Source: an uncultured Halomonas sp. (GTDB taxonomy: Bacteria > Pseudomonadota > Gammaproteobacteria > Pseudomonadales > Halomonadaceae). Taken from it: a DNA stretch of 64,000 bases. Under the pieces are notes generated by a model. That model made no database searches. It saw only the letters and a list, made by a program, of their open reading frames with translations, and was not told where the DNA came from. Where the stretch lies: positions 124,001 to 188,000 of the forward strand of contig NZ_CAMPKE010000007.1 of the NCBI RefSeq assembly GCF_946887195.1, in the 5' to 3' direction. The position numbers were made by a program, and so were the translations under genes. Shown piece by piece: positions 9,031 to 17,786 of this stretch; within the stretch, counting starts at the first letter, position 1; each line of letters begins with the position of its first letter.

Positions 9031-10347
9031 TCAATAGCGAGTCTGGAGGTGGACCGGGAAGTCCCAGTCCTGCTCGGGAAAGTATTTGGCTAGGCGCCAA
9101 TCACAAGCGCGAGCGTGCCCTTCCATGCCTTCGATGCGTGAGATGCGCGAGCCCACGGCGCTAAAGGTGCGGTTGGCCTCGGGGCTCAATTGCTGAGTGG
9201 TCAGCACCTTCATGAATTTGTGCACGTTGAGCCCACCAGAATAGCGACTGGCGCGCTTGGTGGGCAGGATATGGTTGGTACCGGAACACTTGTCGCCGTG
9301 GGTGACGGTGCTGCCCTCACCCAGGAACAGCGAGCCATAGTTGGACAGTTTCGACTTCCACCAGCCCAGATCCTTGCACATGACTTGCAGGTGCTCGCAG
9401 GCATAGCGATCGCTGATCTCGACGATCTCTTCGCGGGTGTCGCCTACGATCACCTCGCCGTAGTCGCGCCAGGCGGCGTGAACGATGTCGGCGTTGGGCA
9501 TATCGTCGGCCACCTTCGGCAGCACCTCCATGACCTCCCAGACCAACGCTTCACTGGTAGTGAACAGCCAGACCGGCGAGTTGGGGCCATGCTCGGCCTG
9601 GGACACCAGGTCCACGGCAATGGTCATGGGATCGGCGGAATCATCGGCGATGATCGCTGACTCCGTGGGACCGGCGAAGACATCGATGCCCACCTCACCG
9701 AACAGCAGGCGCTTGGCCTCCGCCACATAGGCATTGCCAGGGCCCACCAGGATGTCGGCCTCGCGCCCACCGAACAAGCCGAAAGCCATGCTGGCCATGG
9801 CATGTACACCACCCATCTCGAGAATCATGTCGGCGCCGGCCACGTCCATCGCATAGGCCACCGCCGGACTTATGCTGTCGCCCCGGGGTGGTGAGCAGGC
9901 CACAACGTGCTTGACCCCAGCGGCTTTGGCGGTCGCCACACTCATCAATGCCGAGGCGGCATGGGCGTACCGGCCCCCGGGCACATAACAGCCAGCACTA
10001 TCCACCGGTAATATTCGCTGGCCCAGCATGACACCGGGCTCGGTCTCGATCTCGAAAGAGGTCAGGCTATCGCGCTGGGCCTCGGCGAAACGCTTGATCT
10101 GACGATGAGCGAAGTCGATGTCGTCCTTCACACTTTGGGGCACGCTATCTATAAGCCGCTGACGCTTTTCATTACCGAGCAAGAAATCGCCGGTCCAACC
10201 ATCGAATTTTTCGGCGTATTCGCGTACCGCCGCTTCGCCGCGCGAGCGAATATCCTCAAGCATTTCGCGCACTGCCTGGGTGATGCGCTCGTTTTCCGCG
10301 GCGAGCCCAGAGGCAGCCCCCGCTTGCTTCAGATATCGGATTGTCAT
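9031..10347 (-). CDS. Histidinol dehydrogenase family oxidoreductase (HpsN-like)
   Basis: A 438-residue protein of the HisD family with the zinc ligands and catalytic pair in place: Q250 and H253 (SQAEHGPNSP), E318 and H319 (CEHLQVM), D352 (THGDKCSGTNH) and H411 (GMEGHARA). Family members oxidise a primary alcohol to the acid in two NAD+-dependent steps. One known branch, HpsN, oxidises (R)-2,3-dihydroxypropane-1-sulfonate to sulfolactate. The context (cuyA-like, TRAP and racemase genes, no his genes) argues against histidine synthesis. The substrate could be DHPS or the amino alcohol cysteinolate. The ATG at 10347 is preceded by GGAG; an upstream in-frame ATG at 10386 lacks a ribosome site. 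Confidence 0.85.
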   Translation of the reverse strand: MTIRYLKQAGAASGLAAENERITQAVREMLEDIRSRGEAAVREYAEKFDGWTGDFLLGNEKRQRLIDSVPQSVKDDIDFAHRQIKRFAEAQRDSLTSFEIETEPGVMLGQRILPVDSAGCYVPGGRYAHAASALMSVATAKAAGVKHVVACSPPRGDSISPAVAYAMDVAGADMILEMGGVHAMASMAFGLFGGREADILVGPGNAYVAEAKRLLFGEVGIDVFAGPTESAIIADDSADPMTIAVDLVSQAEHGPNSPVWLFTTSEALVWEVMEVLPKVADDMPNADIVHAAWRDYGEVIVGDTREEIVEISDRYACEHLQVMCKDLGWWKSKLSNYGSLFLGEGSTVTHGDKCSGTNHILPTKRASRYSGGLNVHKFMKVLTTQQLSPEANRTFSAVGSRISRIEGMEGHARACDWRLAKYFPEQDWDFPVHLQTRY

Positions 10348-10398
10348 GGTGATCTCCAATCGGCGCTTGAGAGCATTCGGCACCAAGCGCCACTTCGT

Positions 10399-11415
10399 TC
10401 AACGGGTCCGGTAATCGGGAAAGCCAAAGGCACTGGGATAGCCAAACAGCGCCACGGCCCCACCCGTATGCAGAAACACCACATTTTCGTCTTTTTCGAA
10501 GCGGCCCTTGCGGATCAAATCAATCAGGCCCGCCATGCCCTTACCGGAATACACCGGATCGAGCAGAATTCCCTCATGCTGCGCCAGCAAGGTCACCGCC
10601 TCGAGCATCCCTTCGGTAGGAATACCGTAGCCCTCTCCCACGTAGTCGCAGTTGGCGACGACCTGCTCGCGACTCACAACGCCGGACAAGCCCAATTTGG
10701 CTTCGGTCTTTTGAGCCAGGGCAAAGACGTTGGCCTCCTGCTTCTCCTTGGGCGCACGTACGCCGACGCCAAGCACCGGAATGCCTGCATTGCAGGCGGA
10801 AAGACCAGTGACCAGGCCCGCCTGGGTGCCAGCGCTGCCGGTGGCGTGGACCAGATGATCAATCTGGAGTCCCCTATCATTAGCCTGGACGAGCAGCTCC
10901 AGCGCTGCGTTGACGTAACCCAACGCCCCAATCTCGTTGGAGCCACCGCCGGGGATGATGTAAGGCGACTTGCCTTCGCTCTTCAGGCGGTCGGCCAAAC
11001 CCTCCATCTCGGCGGCCATGTCGGCACCACCGAGGCGCTTCTCAACGCTAGCCCCGTGTAGCTGATCGAGAAAAACGTTACCGTTGTAGTTATAAGCTGG
11101 ATCATCGCTGCCGGTGCGGTCCTCGAGCAGAATATGGCACTCGAGCCCCAGCTTGCAGGCGGCGGCCACTGTCTGTCGGGCATGGTTCGACTGGGTGGCA
11201 CCCTGGGTAATGATGGTATCGGCGCCCTTCTCCAAGGCATCGGCCATGAGGAATTCCAGCTTGCGTGTCTTGTTGCCGCCGGTCGAAAGACCGGTGCAGT
11301 CATCTCGCTTGACCCAAAGGCGTGGGCCGCCAAGTAGCTTGCTCAGGTTGTCCATGGGCTCCAGCGGCGTTGTTAGATGACCGAGGCGGACGCGGGGAAA
11401 ACGGGAGAGGTGCAT
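10399..11415 (-). CDS. cuyA: L-cysteate sulfo-lyase-like PLP enzyme (CuyA / D-cysteine desulfhydrase family)
   Basis: A 338-residue fold-type II PLP enzyme. The motif [16 protein letters not shown] carries the PLP lysine K49, and [14 protein letters not shown] and [16 protein letters not shown] follow in order. As I recall the marine CuyA protein (L-cysteate to pyruvate, sulfite and ammonium), this sequence is closer to it than to the D-cysteine desulfhydrases, starting with [10 protein letters not shown]. That comparison is from memory. GGAGG lies 5 bp before the ATG at 11415, so I prefer this start over in-frame ATGs up to 11517. It is first in the operon and divergent from a LysR gene. D-cysteine desulfhydrase or ACC deaminase activity is the alternative. 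Confidence 0.85.
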   Translation of the reverse strand: MHLSRFPRVRLGHLTTPLEPMDNLSKLLGGPRLWVKRDDCTGLSTGGNKTRKLEFLMADALEKGADTIITQGATQSNHARQTVAAACKLGLECHILLEDRTGSDDPAYNYNGNVFLDQLHGASVEKRLGGADMAAEMEGLADRLKSEGKSPYIIPGGGSNEIGALGYVNAALELLVQANDRGLQIDHLVHATGSAGTQAGLVTGLSACNAGIPVLGVGVRAPKEKQEANVFALAQKTEAKLGLSGVVSREQVVANCDYVGEGYGIPTEGMLEAVTLLAQHEGILLDPVYSGKGMAGLIDLIRKGRFEKDENVVFLHTGGAVALFGYPSAFGFPDYRTR

Positions 11416-11563
11416 ACGGGCCTCCAGGCGAGTCATTTTTGGCATAGGCTTGCTCTCATCACGACCGGCGTCGAAAGATGTAGCGGCTACAAAGCGCGCC
11501 ATTGAGCGGTCTTTCACAGATTAGAGGCGTCCCTCCTTCTACGACTAATGCCAAGTTTCTCGC

Positions 11564-11588
11564 TAGCTGTTAAATTTTTGCATAGCTA
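11564..11588. promoter_or_regulatory. Dyad in the cuyA-like/LysR divergent region
   Basis: TAGCT-N15-AGCTA lies in an AT-rich patch 45 bp before the LysR gene start, in the 217-bp space between the two divergent genes. Its size and place fit a LysR-type recognition site controlling both directions. The rest of this gap shows no clear feature. Confidence 0.35.
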
Positions 11589-11632
11589 ATACCTTGGACC
11601 GTGCCTTCGCCACGAGACAGTGCAAAACGCCA

Positions 11633-12532
11633 ATGAAAATTGAATGGATAGAAGATTTTCTCGAGTTGATCGAAGCGGGTACTTTCTCCTTGGCCGCCGA
11701 AAGGCGCCATGTCACACAGCCCGCCTTTTCCCGGCGAATCCGCCAGTTGGAGGAGTGGCTTGGCACTGACCTGATAGACCGTCAGTCGCCACGCCTGGCG
11801 TTGACGCCTCATGCTCGCGAGTACGAGCCACTGTTGCGCGACTGGCTGGCACGACTCTATGCTCTGCGCAATCGCATGCGTACCGAGGCGCTTCATGGTC
11901 GTCGCGCCGTGCTGACCACCCAGCACACGCTAACCGTGAGTTATTTGCCCCGCTTGCTACGTCACTTCCGTCAGCATGCCCCCGAAGCACGGTTGCAAGT
12001 ACGCTCTTCCAACCGCGACGATTGCATCGACGACTTCCAGCGCAGGCAGGCTGATCTGATGGTCTGCAGCGAACTGGAAGGGGCTCCTCTAATGATGGAC
12101 CGCAGCGATATCGAACGATTGGAACTCGGCCAAGAGCAGCTAATTCCAGTTACCGCTGGCCAGGGTGGCAAGCCATTACATAGTCCCCAGGCAGGATTGA
12201 CACTGCCCCTCATCGGATATGATCGCGATAGTTTCCTGGGCAGCGTCCTTGCTACTCCCATGTTCGATCTTCAACGTCATTACGATATCGAACTGGTTTG
12301 CGAGACCGCTTTTACGATCGGTATCAAAGAATTGGCATTGTCGGGGCTAGGTGTGGGCTGGTTGCCGCATGGCTTGATCGAAGAGGAACTCGAGTCGGGA
12401 AAGTTGCACTCGCTATTGGATTGGATAGGTGGACCAATGCTAGTGGTCGCCGGCTACCGCCATACCTCGCAGGATATTGACGCCGTCGATCGGCTCTGGT
12501 CACTCATGCTCGACTCCCCTCCCTCGCTCTGA
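11633..12532 (+). CDS. LysR-family transcriptional regulator, probable regulator of the sulfonate operon
   Basis: A 299-residue LysR-type regulator. The N-terminal winged helix-turn-helix contains FSLAAERRHVTQPAFSRRIR (residues 19-38), and an effector-binding domain follows, ending with ALSGLGVGWLPHGLIEEEL. Its layout resembles the HypT-like LysR subgroup more than the classical CysB or MetR types. It is transcribed away from the cuyA-like gene across a 217-bp gap, the usual geometry for a LysR protein controlling its neighbour. The likely inducer would be the imported sulfonate or an intermediate (inference). I chose the ATG at 11633 because the LysR family starts right at the helix. Confidence 0.88.
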   Translation: MKIEWIEDFLELIEAGTFSLAAERRHVTQPAFSRRIRQLEEWLGTDLIDRQSPRLALTPHAREYEPLLRDWLARLYALRNRMRTEALHGRRAVLTTQHTLTVSYLPRLLRHFRQHAPEARLQVRSSNRDDCIDDFQRRQADLMVCSELEGAPLMMDRSDIERLELGQEQLIPVTAGQGGKPLHSPQAGLTLPLIGYDRDSFLGSVLATPMFDLQRHYDIELVCETAFTIGIKELALSGLGVGWLPHGLIEEELESGKLHSLLDWIGGPMLVVAGYRHTSQDIDAVDRLWSLMLDSPPSL

Positions 12533-12656
12533 GTCTTCCGCCATGAGATGGCCGTCGCCTAATCAACGCCGGCCAACCCGACCCTGACCCTGTTACAGCT
12601 CGCCACGCGCCTGGCCGTGTATCTCGAAGAGCGGTTGGGTCAGGGGTCTAGAGGCT

Positions 12657-14168
12657 TCATTCACTCGCCGCATGGCGCCGGGACTTGCGCCATAGCCAGG
12701 GCAGCAGCCAAGGCAATATCAATAGCATCGCAGCCGCGATCCATAATCCGAGCGAGATGCCCGATTGCCAAAGGATACTGGCATCGCCACCGCTGATCGC
12801 CAGCGCACGGCGCAGGTTCTGCTCCATCAGCCCACCGAGTACATAGCCGAGGATGATCGGTGCCAGCGAGAAACCCAGCTTGCGCAGCAGATAGCCGAAC
12901 ACCCCGACGATCAGCATCAGGAAGATAGCGAAAAGATTGGAGTGCAACTGAAAGACGCCGACGAAGGCGAGTATGGCGATGCCCGGAACCAGCAACCAGC
13001 GTGGAATCATCAGGACACGGGCGAACAAGCCGGCCAGTGGCAAGTTGAGCAATAGCAGTATCAGATTGCCGATGTATAGCGAGGCGATCAGACCGCCCGT
13101 CACTTCGGGATGTTCGGTGAACATCATCGGGCCGGGGGTGATGTTATAGAGCATCAACGCACCCAGCATGACCGCCGTGGTGCCGGAACCGGGAATGCCC
13201 AGCGTCAGCATCGGCACGAACGCCCCGACGGCCGCCGCATTGTTAGCCGATTCAGGAGCGGAAAGTCCGCGCATGTCACCCTTGCCGAAGGTGCCTTCCT
13301 GGTCGCTCAAGCGCTTCTCGGTCGTGTAAGCCACGGCCCCAGCCACGGAGGCGCCGGTGCCGGGCAGCACACCGATCACGAAGCCGATCAATCCCGAACG
13401 CAGAATGGCCCATTTACAGAAGACCACCTCCTTCAGACGCACCATCACCCGCCCGATCGGTGCCATCGCGCCGCCGTCATCGCTTGTATGCGAATGCTCG
13501 AGCATCAGCAGGATCTCGCTGATGGCGAAAAGACCGATGATCAGCACGATGAAATCGATGCCATCGTAGAGCTCCGGTATGCCGAAAGTGAAACGCAGCA
13601 CGCCGGTGCCGGAATCCACGCCCATCGTGGCGACGAGCACGCCAAGCACGGCTCCGATAGCGGTCTTCAATGGGTCCTTGCCCATCATCGCCGACATGGA
13701 GGCGAAGGCGAAGACCATCAGCGCAAAGAACTCGGCCGGGCCGAACATGACGGCGACCCTGGCCAACAGTGGCGCGAAAAGCGTAATCCCGACGATCGCC
13801 AGACTGGCGCCGATGAACGAACTGACGGCAGAGAGCCCCAGCGCCGGGCCGGCCAATCCCTGCTTCGCCAAGGGATTGCCATCGAGCGTCGTGAATACCG
13901 CGCCGGCATCGCCGGGCACATTGAGCAGGATGCTCGACATGCGTCCGCCATACTCCGAGCCGGTATAGATCGCGGCCAGCAGGATCAACGACGACTCGGC
14001 CGGTAGACCCATGGTATAGGCGAGCGGCATCAGGATCGCGATCCCGTTGATCGGGCCGATGCCTGGCAAGGCGCCAAACAGGGTACCGAGCAACGCCCCG
14101 AGAAAGGCCAGCCCCAGATTGAGCGGCGTCAATGCGACGGCAAAACCATGGGCGAGAAAATCCCACAT
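12657..14168 (-). CDS. tctA: Tripartite tricarboxylate transporter large membrane subunit TctA
   Basis: A 503-residue membrane protein of the TctA family with about 11-12 helices. The repeated glycine-rich motifs GALPGIGPINGIAILMPL (near residue 33) and IGVLPGTGASVAGAVAY (near residue 265) are the two family signatures. The family takes up citrate or related carboxylates, driven by ion gradients. It is last in tctC-tctB-tctA, 11 bp after tctB, with AAAGGAG before its ATG. The 124 bp beyond its stop hold only a loose CCTGACCC/GGGTCAGG inverted pair. Confidence 0.93.
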   Translation of the reverse strand: MWDFLAHGFAVALTPLNLGLAFLGALLGTLFGALPGIGPINGIAILMPLAYTMGLPAESSLILLAAIYTGSEYGGRMSSILLNVPGDAGAVFTTLDGNPLAKQGLAGPALGLSAVSSFIGASLAIVGITLFAPLLARVAVMFGPAEFFALMVFAFASMSAMMGKDPLKTAIGAVLGVLVATMGVDSGTGVLRFTFGIPELYDGIDFIVLIIGLFAISEILLMLEHSHTSDDGGAMAPIGRVMVRLKEVVFCKWAILRSGLIGFVIGVLPGTGASVAGAVAYTTEKRLSDQEGTFGKGDMRGLSAPESANNAAAVGAFVPMLTLGIPGSGTTAVMLGALMLYNITPGPMMFTEHPEVTGGLIASLYIGNLILLLLNLPLAGLFARVLMIPRWLLVPGIAILAFVGVFQLHSNLFAIFLMLIVGVFGYLLRKLGFSLAPIILGYVLGGLMEQNLRRALAISGGDASILWQSGISLGLWIAAAMLLILPWLLPWLWRKSRRHAASE

Positions 14169-14179
14169 GATGCTCTCCT

Positions 14180-14629
14180 TTATTTCAGTGCCGCTAGCCA
14201 GTCGCTAGAAGGTAAAAGGATGCCCATCGCTTGGGTGAACAGTAGATAACTGCCCAATGCCACCAGTACGGCGCTGATTGCCGCCTTGCCCCATGGGGCG
14301 CCGAAGATCCGCGACAGAACCAGCACGACGGCCGCCGTTGCCGGCAGGTAGCCCAGGCGCGTGAATATCAGCGCATACACCAGTAGCGCGCCTAGAACGG
14401 CAAGAATCTTGAGGATCAGTACACCACGTGGCCATTCACCGTTGGCGCCCGGGCGGAACAGCAATACCAACGAGAACACCGCCAGCAATGCAGACAAGCC
14501 AATCGGAAAGGCCTTGGGACCCAGCGGGTCATAGCTGAAAGGGACATGCAGTTGCATGGCCTGGACGGCGATGAACGCCGCCAGACCGAGCAGGACGATG
14601 CCCAGGATTCGGTCGGCGGCGGTGATCAT
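14180..14629 (-). CDS. tctB: Tripartite tricarboxylate transporter small membrane subunit TctB
   Basis: A 149-residue protein with four hydrophobic segments, the normal size and topology for TctB, the poorly conserved small partner of TctA. It overlaps the end of tctC by 4 bp (ATGA), so the two are probably translationally coupled. The assignment rests on topology and its place between tctC and tctA. Confidence 0.88.
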   Translation of the reverse strand: MITAADRILGIVLLGLAAFIAVQAMQLHVPFSYDPLGPKAFPIGLSALLAVFSLVLLFRPGANGEWPRGVLILKILAVLGALLVYALIFTRLGYLPATAAVVLVLSRIFGAPWGKAAISAVLVALGSYLLFTQAMGILLPSSDWLAALK

Positions 14630-15612
14630 TGGGTCAGACCCACTTCATCGGCCAGCGCCTTGAACTCGCCGACCTGTTTCTTGACATAGGCGTCGAAAGA
14701 CTCGCCGAAGCGTGCCATGGGAAACAGGCCACGCGCAGCGCGCAACTCAGCGAACTCGGGAGAGTCCGTCAGCTTCTTCAGCTTTTCGACCCAGGCTTGA
14801 TAGTCGGCATCGCTGACCTCCGGCCCCATGTAGTAACCACGCCAGATCGGCCATTGCACATCGTAGCCCTGCTCCTTGGCCGTCGGAATATCCGCGTAAG
14901 GACCACCCACGCGCTCTTCCGAAAGCGCGGCCAGCACACGCACACTTCCATCTTCCAAGCGGGGTTTCAGCTCCGCCAGATCACCGGTGAAGACATCGAT
15001 ATGATCGCCCAGTAGTGCCGCCAGTGCCGCGCCACCGCCTTCGAAGGCCACATAGCGCAGGCTTTTCGGCTTGATGCCAGCCGCTTTCGCGGTCAGTGCG
15101 GCCTTCATCCAATCCTGGCTGCCAATCGTACCGCCGGAGCCGAAGACGACCTCGCCGGGCTTGCTCTGCAGATCCTTCATCAATTCATCGAGATTCTGCC
15201 AGGGCGCATCGGCGCCCACCACGATAGCGCCGTAATCCGCACCCAGCGCGCCCAGCCAGCGGACATCGTCGACGCCATACTCACCGAACTTGCCCAGTGC
15301 CAGGTTGACGGCGGCACCGGTGCTGGCCGCCACGATCAGATCAGAATCATCGGGACGCACCCCGATCACATGATTGTAAGCCACGGCGCCGATTCCTCCC
15401 GGCATGTAGCGCACCATCATCTGCTGGTCGATCAGGCCGGTTTCCTGCAATCCCTTGGCCGCCAGGCGGCATGTCAGGTCGTAGCCGCCGCCGGGCTTGG
15501 CCGGCGCGATGCATTCGGGATTTCCGGACTGCGCCTGCGCCCCGCCTGACATGAACAGGCCGCCGATGACGGCCAGCGCGGACCAGCGACGAAATCCCCT
15601 ATTGATCTTCAT
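14626..15612 (-). CDS. tctC: Tripartite tricarboxylate transporter periplasmic binding protein TctC
   Basis: A 328-residue Bug-family binding protein with a signal peptide ending near SGGAQAQS. The N-terminal ECIAPAKPGGGYDLTCR segment and the MVRYMPGGIGAVAYNHV segment form the carboxylate pocket loops typical of TctC. It delivers the ligand to TctAB. It is first in its operon and divergent from tctD across 114 bp, so the TctDE pair very probably controls it, as in Salmonella and Bordetella. Confidence 0.93.
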   Translation of the reverse strand: MKINRGFRRWSALAVIGGLFMSGGAQAQSGNPECIAPAKPGGGYDLTCRLAAKGLQETGLIDQQMMVRYMPGGIGAVAYNHVIGVRPDDSDLIVAASTGAAVNLALGKFGEYGVDDVRWLGALGADYGAIVVGADAPWQNLDELMKDLQSKPGEVVFGSGGTIGSQDWMKAALTAKAAGIKPKSLRYVAFEGGGAALAALLGDHIDVFTGDLAELKPRLEDGSVRVLAALSEERVGGPYADIPTAKEQGYDVQWPIWRGYYMGPEVSDADYQAWVEKLKKLTDSPEFAELRAARGLFPMARFGESFDAYVKKQVGEFKALADEVGLTQ

Positions 15613-15638
15613 GGTGAACTCCTGTTTTTGTGGTTTGA

Positions 15639-15657
15639 TGTCACCCTTCCGATGACA
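15639..15657. promoter_or_regulatory. TGTCA-N9-TGACA dyad between tctC and tctD
   Basis: A perfect 5-bp inverted repeat with a 9-bp spacer lies 27 bp upstream of tctC, and a further TGTCA half occurs near 15692. The pattern and location fit a binding site of the OmpR-type regulator encoded by the divergent gene, but no consensus is available to me to confirm it. Confidence 0.35.
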
Positions 15658-15726
15658 AGGCCGATGCTAGGTCTCTTACCTTTCACCAACCTGTCATCCT
15701 GCAAATAATTTCCGGGGATTGGCTGC

Positions 15727-16395
15727 ATGCGCTTACTGGTCGTTGAAGACGATGCGTTGATTGCCCGTTCGCTGCATCAGGCATTGTCGCCGCTGGGCAA
15801 TACCATCGATGTATTCTCCCGTTGCGCGCAGGCACGGGCTGCACTGGCTCATGACAGCTTCGACCTGGTGCTGCTCGATCTGGGTCTGCCCGATGGCGAT
15901 GGGCTGTCGTTGCTGGCCGACTTGCGTGGGCGCGGCGATACGACCCCGGTGCTGATCCTGACGGCGCGCGACGGCATCGAGGATAGAGTGAGAGGACTGG
16001 ATCTGGGTGCGGATGATTATCTGGCCAAGCCGTTCTCGTTGGCCGAGTTGCAAGCCCGGGTGCGCGCCCTGCTGCGGCGTAGCCAGCAGCGCATCGATAA
16101 CAGCCTGAGCCTGGGCCCACTGCGGTTCGAGCCTTGCTCGGGCACGGTAACGTTGAATGACGACCCGCTGACGCTGCCACGACGAGAGTTGAGCCTTCTC
16201 GAAGGGTTACTGGTGCATGCGGGACGCATTGCCCCACGCGAGATGCTGGAAAGCCGCCTGTTCGGCTTCGGCGCCGTCGGCCCCAATGCGCTTGAGGTCT
16301 ATATCAGCCGGCTGCGAAAGCGCCTGCAGGGCAGCGGGCTGCGCATTCGCACGCTGCGCGGCATGGGCTACCGGCTCGAGGAAGAGCGATCATGA
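15727..16395 (+). CDS. tctD: OmpR-family response regulator, TctD-like
   Basis: A 222-residue response regulator. The receiver domain (1-115) has D51 as the phosphate acceptor, the acidic pair VEDD near residue 8 and a lysine in YLAKPFS. A winged-helix DNA-binding domain of the PhoB/OmpR type follows (about 125-220, ending RTLRGMGYRLEE). The divergent tctCBA operon and the overlapping kinase gene indicate control of tricarboxylate uptake. Confidence 0.9.
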   Translation: MRLLVVEDDALIARSLHQALSPLGNTIDVFSRCAQARAALAHDSFDLVLLDLGLPDGDGLSLLADLRGRGDTTPVLILTARDGIEDRVRGLDLGADDYLAKPFSLAELQARVRALLRRSQQRIDNSLSLGPLRFEPCSGTVTLNDDPLTLPRRELSLLEGLLVHAGRIAPREMLESRLFGFGAVGPNALEVYISRLRKRLQGSGLRIRTLRGMGYRLEEERS

Positions 16396-17786
16396 TCCAG
16401 GTCGATGGCACATTGAAAATGCGCCTGGCGTTGTGGCTATTGGCCACGATCGGCGGCCTGGGTGGGTTCCTGATGGTAGAGGCCTACACCAGCGCGCAGC
16501 GGGATGCCGATCGCGCCTTCGACAATCAATTGCAGGCCGCGGCGCTGACCATCGCCGAAGCCGTCCAGTGGCAGGGTGGCAAACCGCTCGTCGAGATACC
16601 TGCCGCCGCCCTGCAAATCCTCGCTACCCATCATCAGGAGCGCGTGTTCTACACCATCCTGAATGCCGATGGCACGCCGATCACCGGCAACATACCGTCG
16701 GCCATCGACCCTCGATGGCGCCACGAGGCATCGCGGCGACCGATATGGCGAGATGCCCGTATCGGCGCTACGCCAATACGCCTCTACGGTTACGAGCTCG
16801 ATACCGCCGGATGGGAGGCTCAGGATCCCGTGCAGATCTGGGTCGGTCATACCTTGGCCGGACGCCATGCGCTCGCGGCTGAATTGTTCGAGCGGGCCGT
16901 GACACGATTCATGATCATGGTATTACTGACCGGGTTACTGATGGCGTTGGCAATGCGCTCGGTGCTGAAGCCGTTACGCAGGCTTCGTCAATTGCTGCGC
17001 CAGCGGGGAAACGACGATGTTCAGCCATTGCATGCGCAAGTACCGAAGGAGTTGCTGGAGCTTACCGAGACACTCAATTCGCTATTCGCCCGACAGCGTG
17101 AAGGCCGCGAAAATCTGCTGCGCTTCACCGCTGATGCCAGCCACCAGATCAAGACCCCACTGACCGGGTTGCGGAGTACCTGCGAATTGGCGCTGCAGAG
17201 CCGGCAACCGGAACAGTGGCGCCAGGCACTCGAGATCGTCAATCACAATGCGACACGTACCAGCCGTCTGGCCGAGCAATTGCTCAGCCTGGCTCGGTTA
17301 AGGCATTCGAGCAGCGGGCATGAGCGTATTCCACTCGACCTGGTCAAGCTGCTACGCGACTGTGTCATGGAATGGGCCGAGCGCGCTGCATCCAAGGACC
17401 ATGATCTGGGTCTCTCGCCACTCCCTGAACGGCCCGTGATGATCAGAGGCGAAACCTGGTCTCTGCATGAACTGATCGGCAACCTGATCGATAACGCGCT
17501 GCGCTATACCCCACCAGGCACGATTATCACATTAGGCCTGAAACCCGGGATCGATGCGGTCATGTTGATCATCGAAGACGATGGCCCCGGAGTACCCGAG
17601 CCGCTATTGAATCGATTGCATCAGCCCTTCGAGCGCGCCGGGAGACATGACGCCGAAGGCTCGGGCCTGGGAATGGCGATCGTCGATTCCATTGCACGAC
17701 AACATGACGCCACGCTATCGCTGGAGTCTCGTTCGCCGATGGGATTGCGCATTGTCGTCAACTTTCCTCTCGAGAACACGACATGA
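16392..17786 (+). CDS. tctE: Sensor histidine kinase, TctE-like
   Basis: A 464-residue membrane kinase. A first helix (about 10-30) precedes a periplasmic sensor region of some 140 residues and a second helix (about 172-190). The dimerisation domain carries H251 in FTADASHQIKTPL, and an ATPase domain contains DNALRYTPPG and GSGLGMAIV. Its start overlaps the tctD stop by 4 bp, and its own stop overlaps the next gene by 4 bp. The sensed ligand is probably a carboxylate, possibly through the binding protein encoded next (inference). Confidence 0.9.
   Translation: MIQVDGTLKMRLALWLLATIGGLGGFLMVEAYTSAQRDADRAFDNQLQAAALTIAEAVQWQGGKPLVEIPAAALQILATHHQERVFYTILNADGTPITGNIPSAIDPRWRHEASRRPIWRDARIGATPIRLYGYELDTAGWEAQDPVQIWVGHTLAGRHALAAELFERAVTRFMIMVLLTGLLMALAMRSVLKPLRRLRQLLRQRGNDDVQPLHAQVPKELLELTETLNSLFARQREGRENLLRFTADASHQIKTPLTGLRSTCELALQSRQPEQWRQALEIVNHNATRTSRLAEQLLSLARLRHSSSGHERIPLDLVKLLRDCVMEWAERAASKDHDLGLSPLPERPVMIRGETWSLHELIGNLIDNALRYTPPGTIITLGLKPGIDAVMLIIEDDGPGVPEPLLNRLHQPFERAGRHDAEGSGLGMAIVDSIARQHDATLSLESRSPMGLRIVVNFPLENTT

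Noticed and set aside
9031..10347. Annotation as histidinol dehydrogenase of histidine synthesis (hisD)
   Set aside because: No his gene is adjacent, and the operon contains sulfo-lyase, TRAP and racemase genes. The HpsN-like role is more likely, though only an assay would settle it.
12533..12656. Possible gene remnant or terminator between the LysR gene and tctA
   Set aside because: Only a loose CCTGACCC/GGGTCAGG inverted pair about 50 bp apart is visible, and no open frame in it has recognisable similarity.
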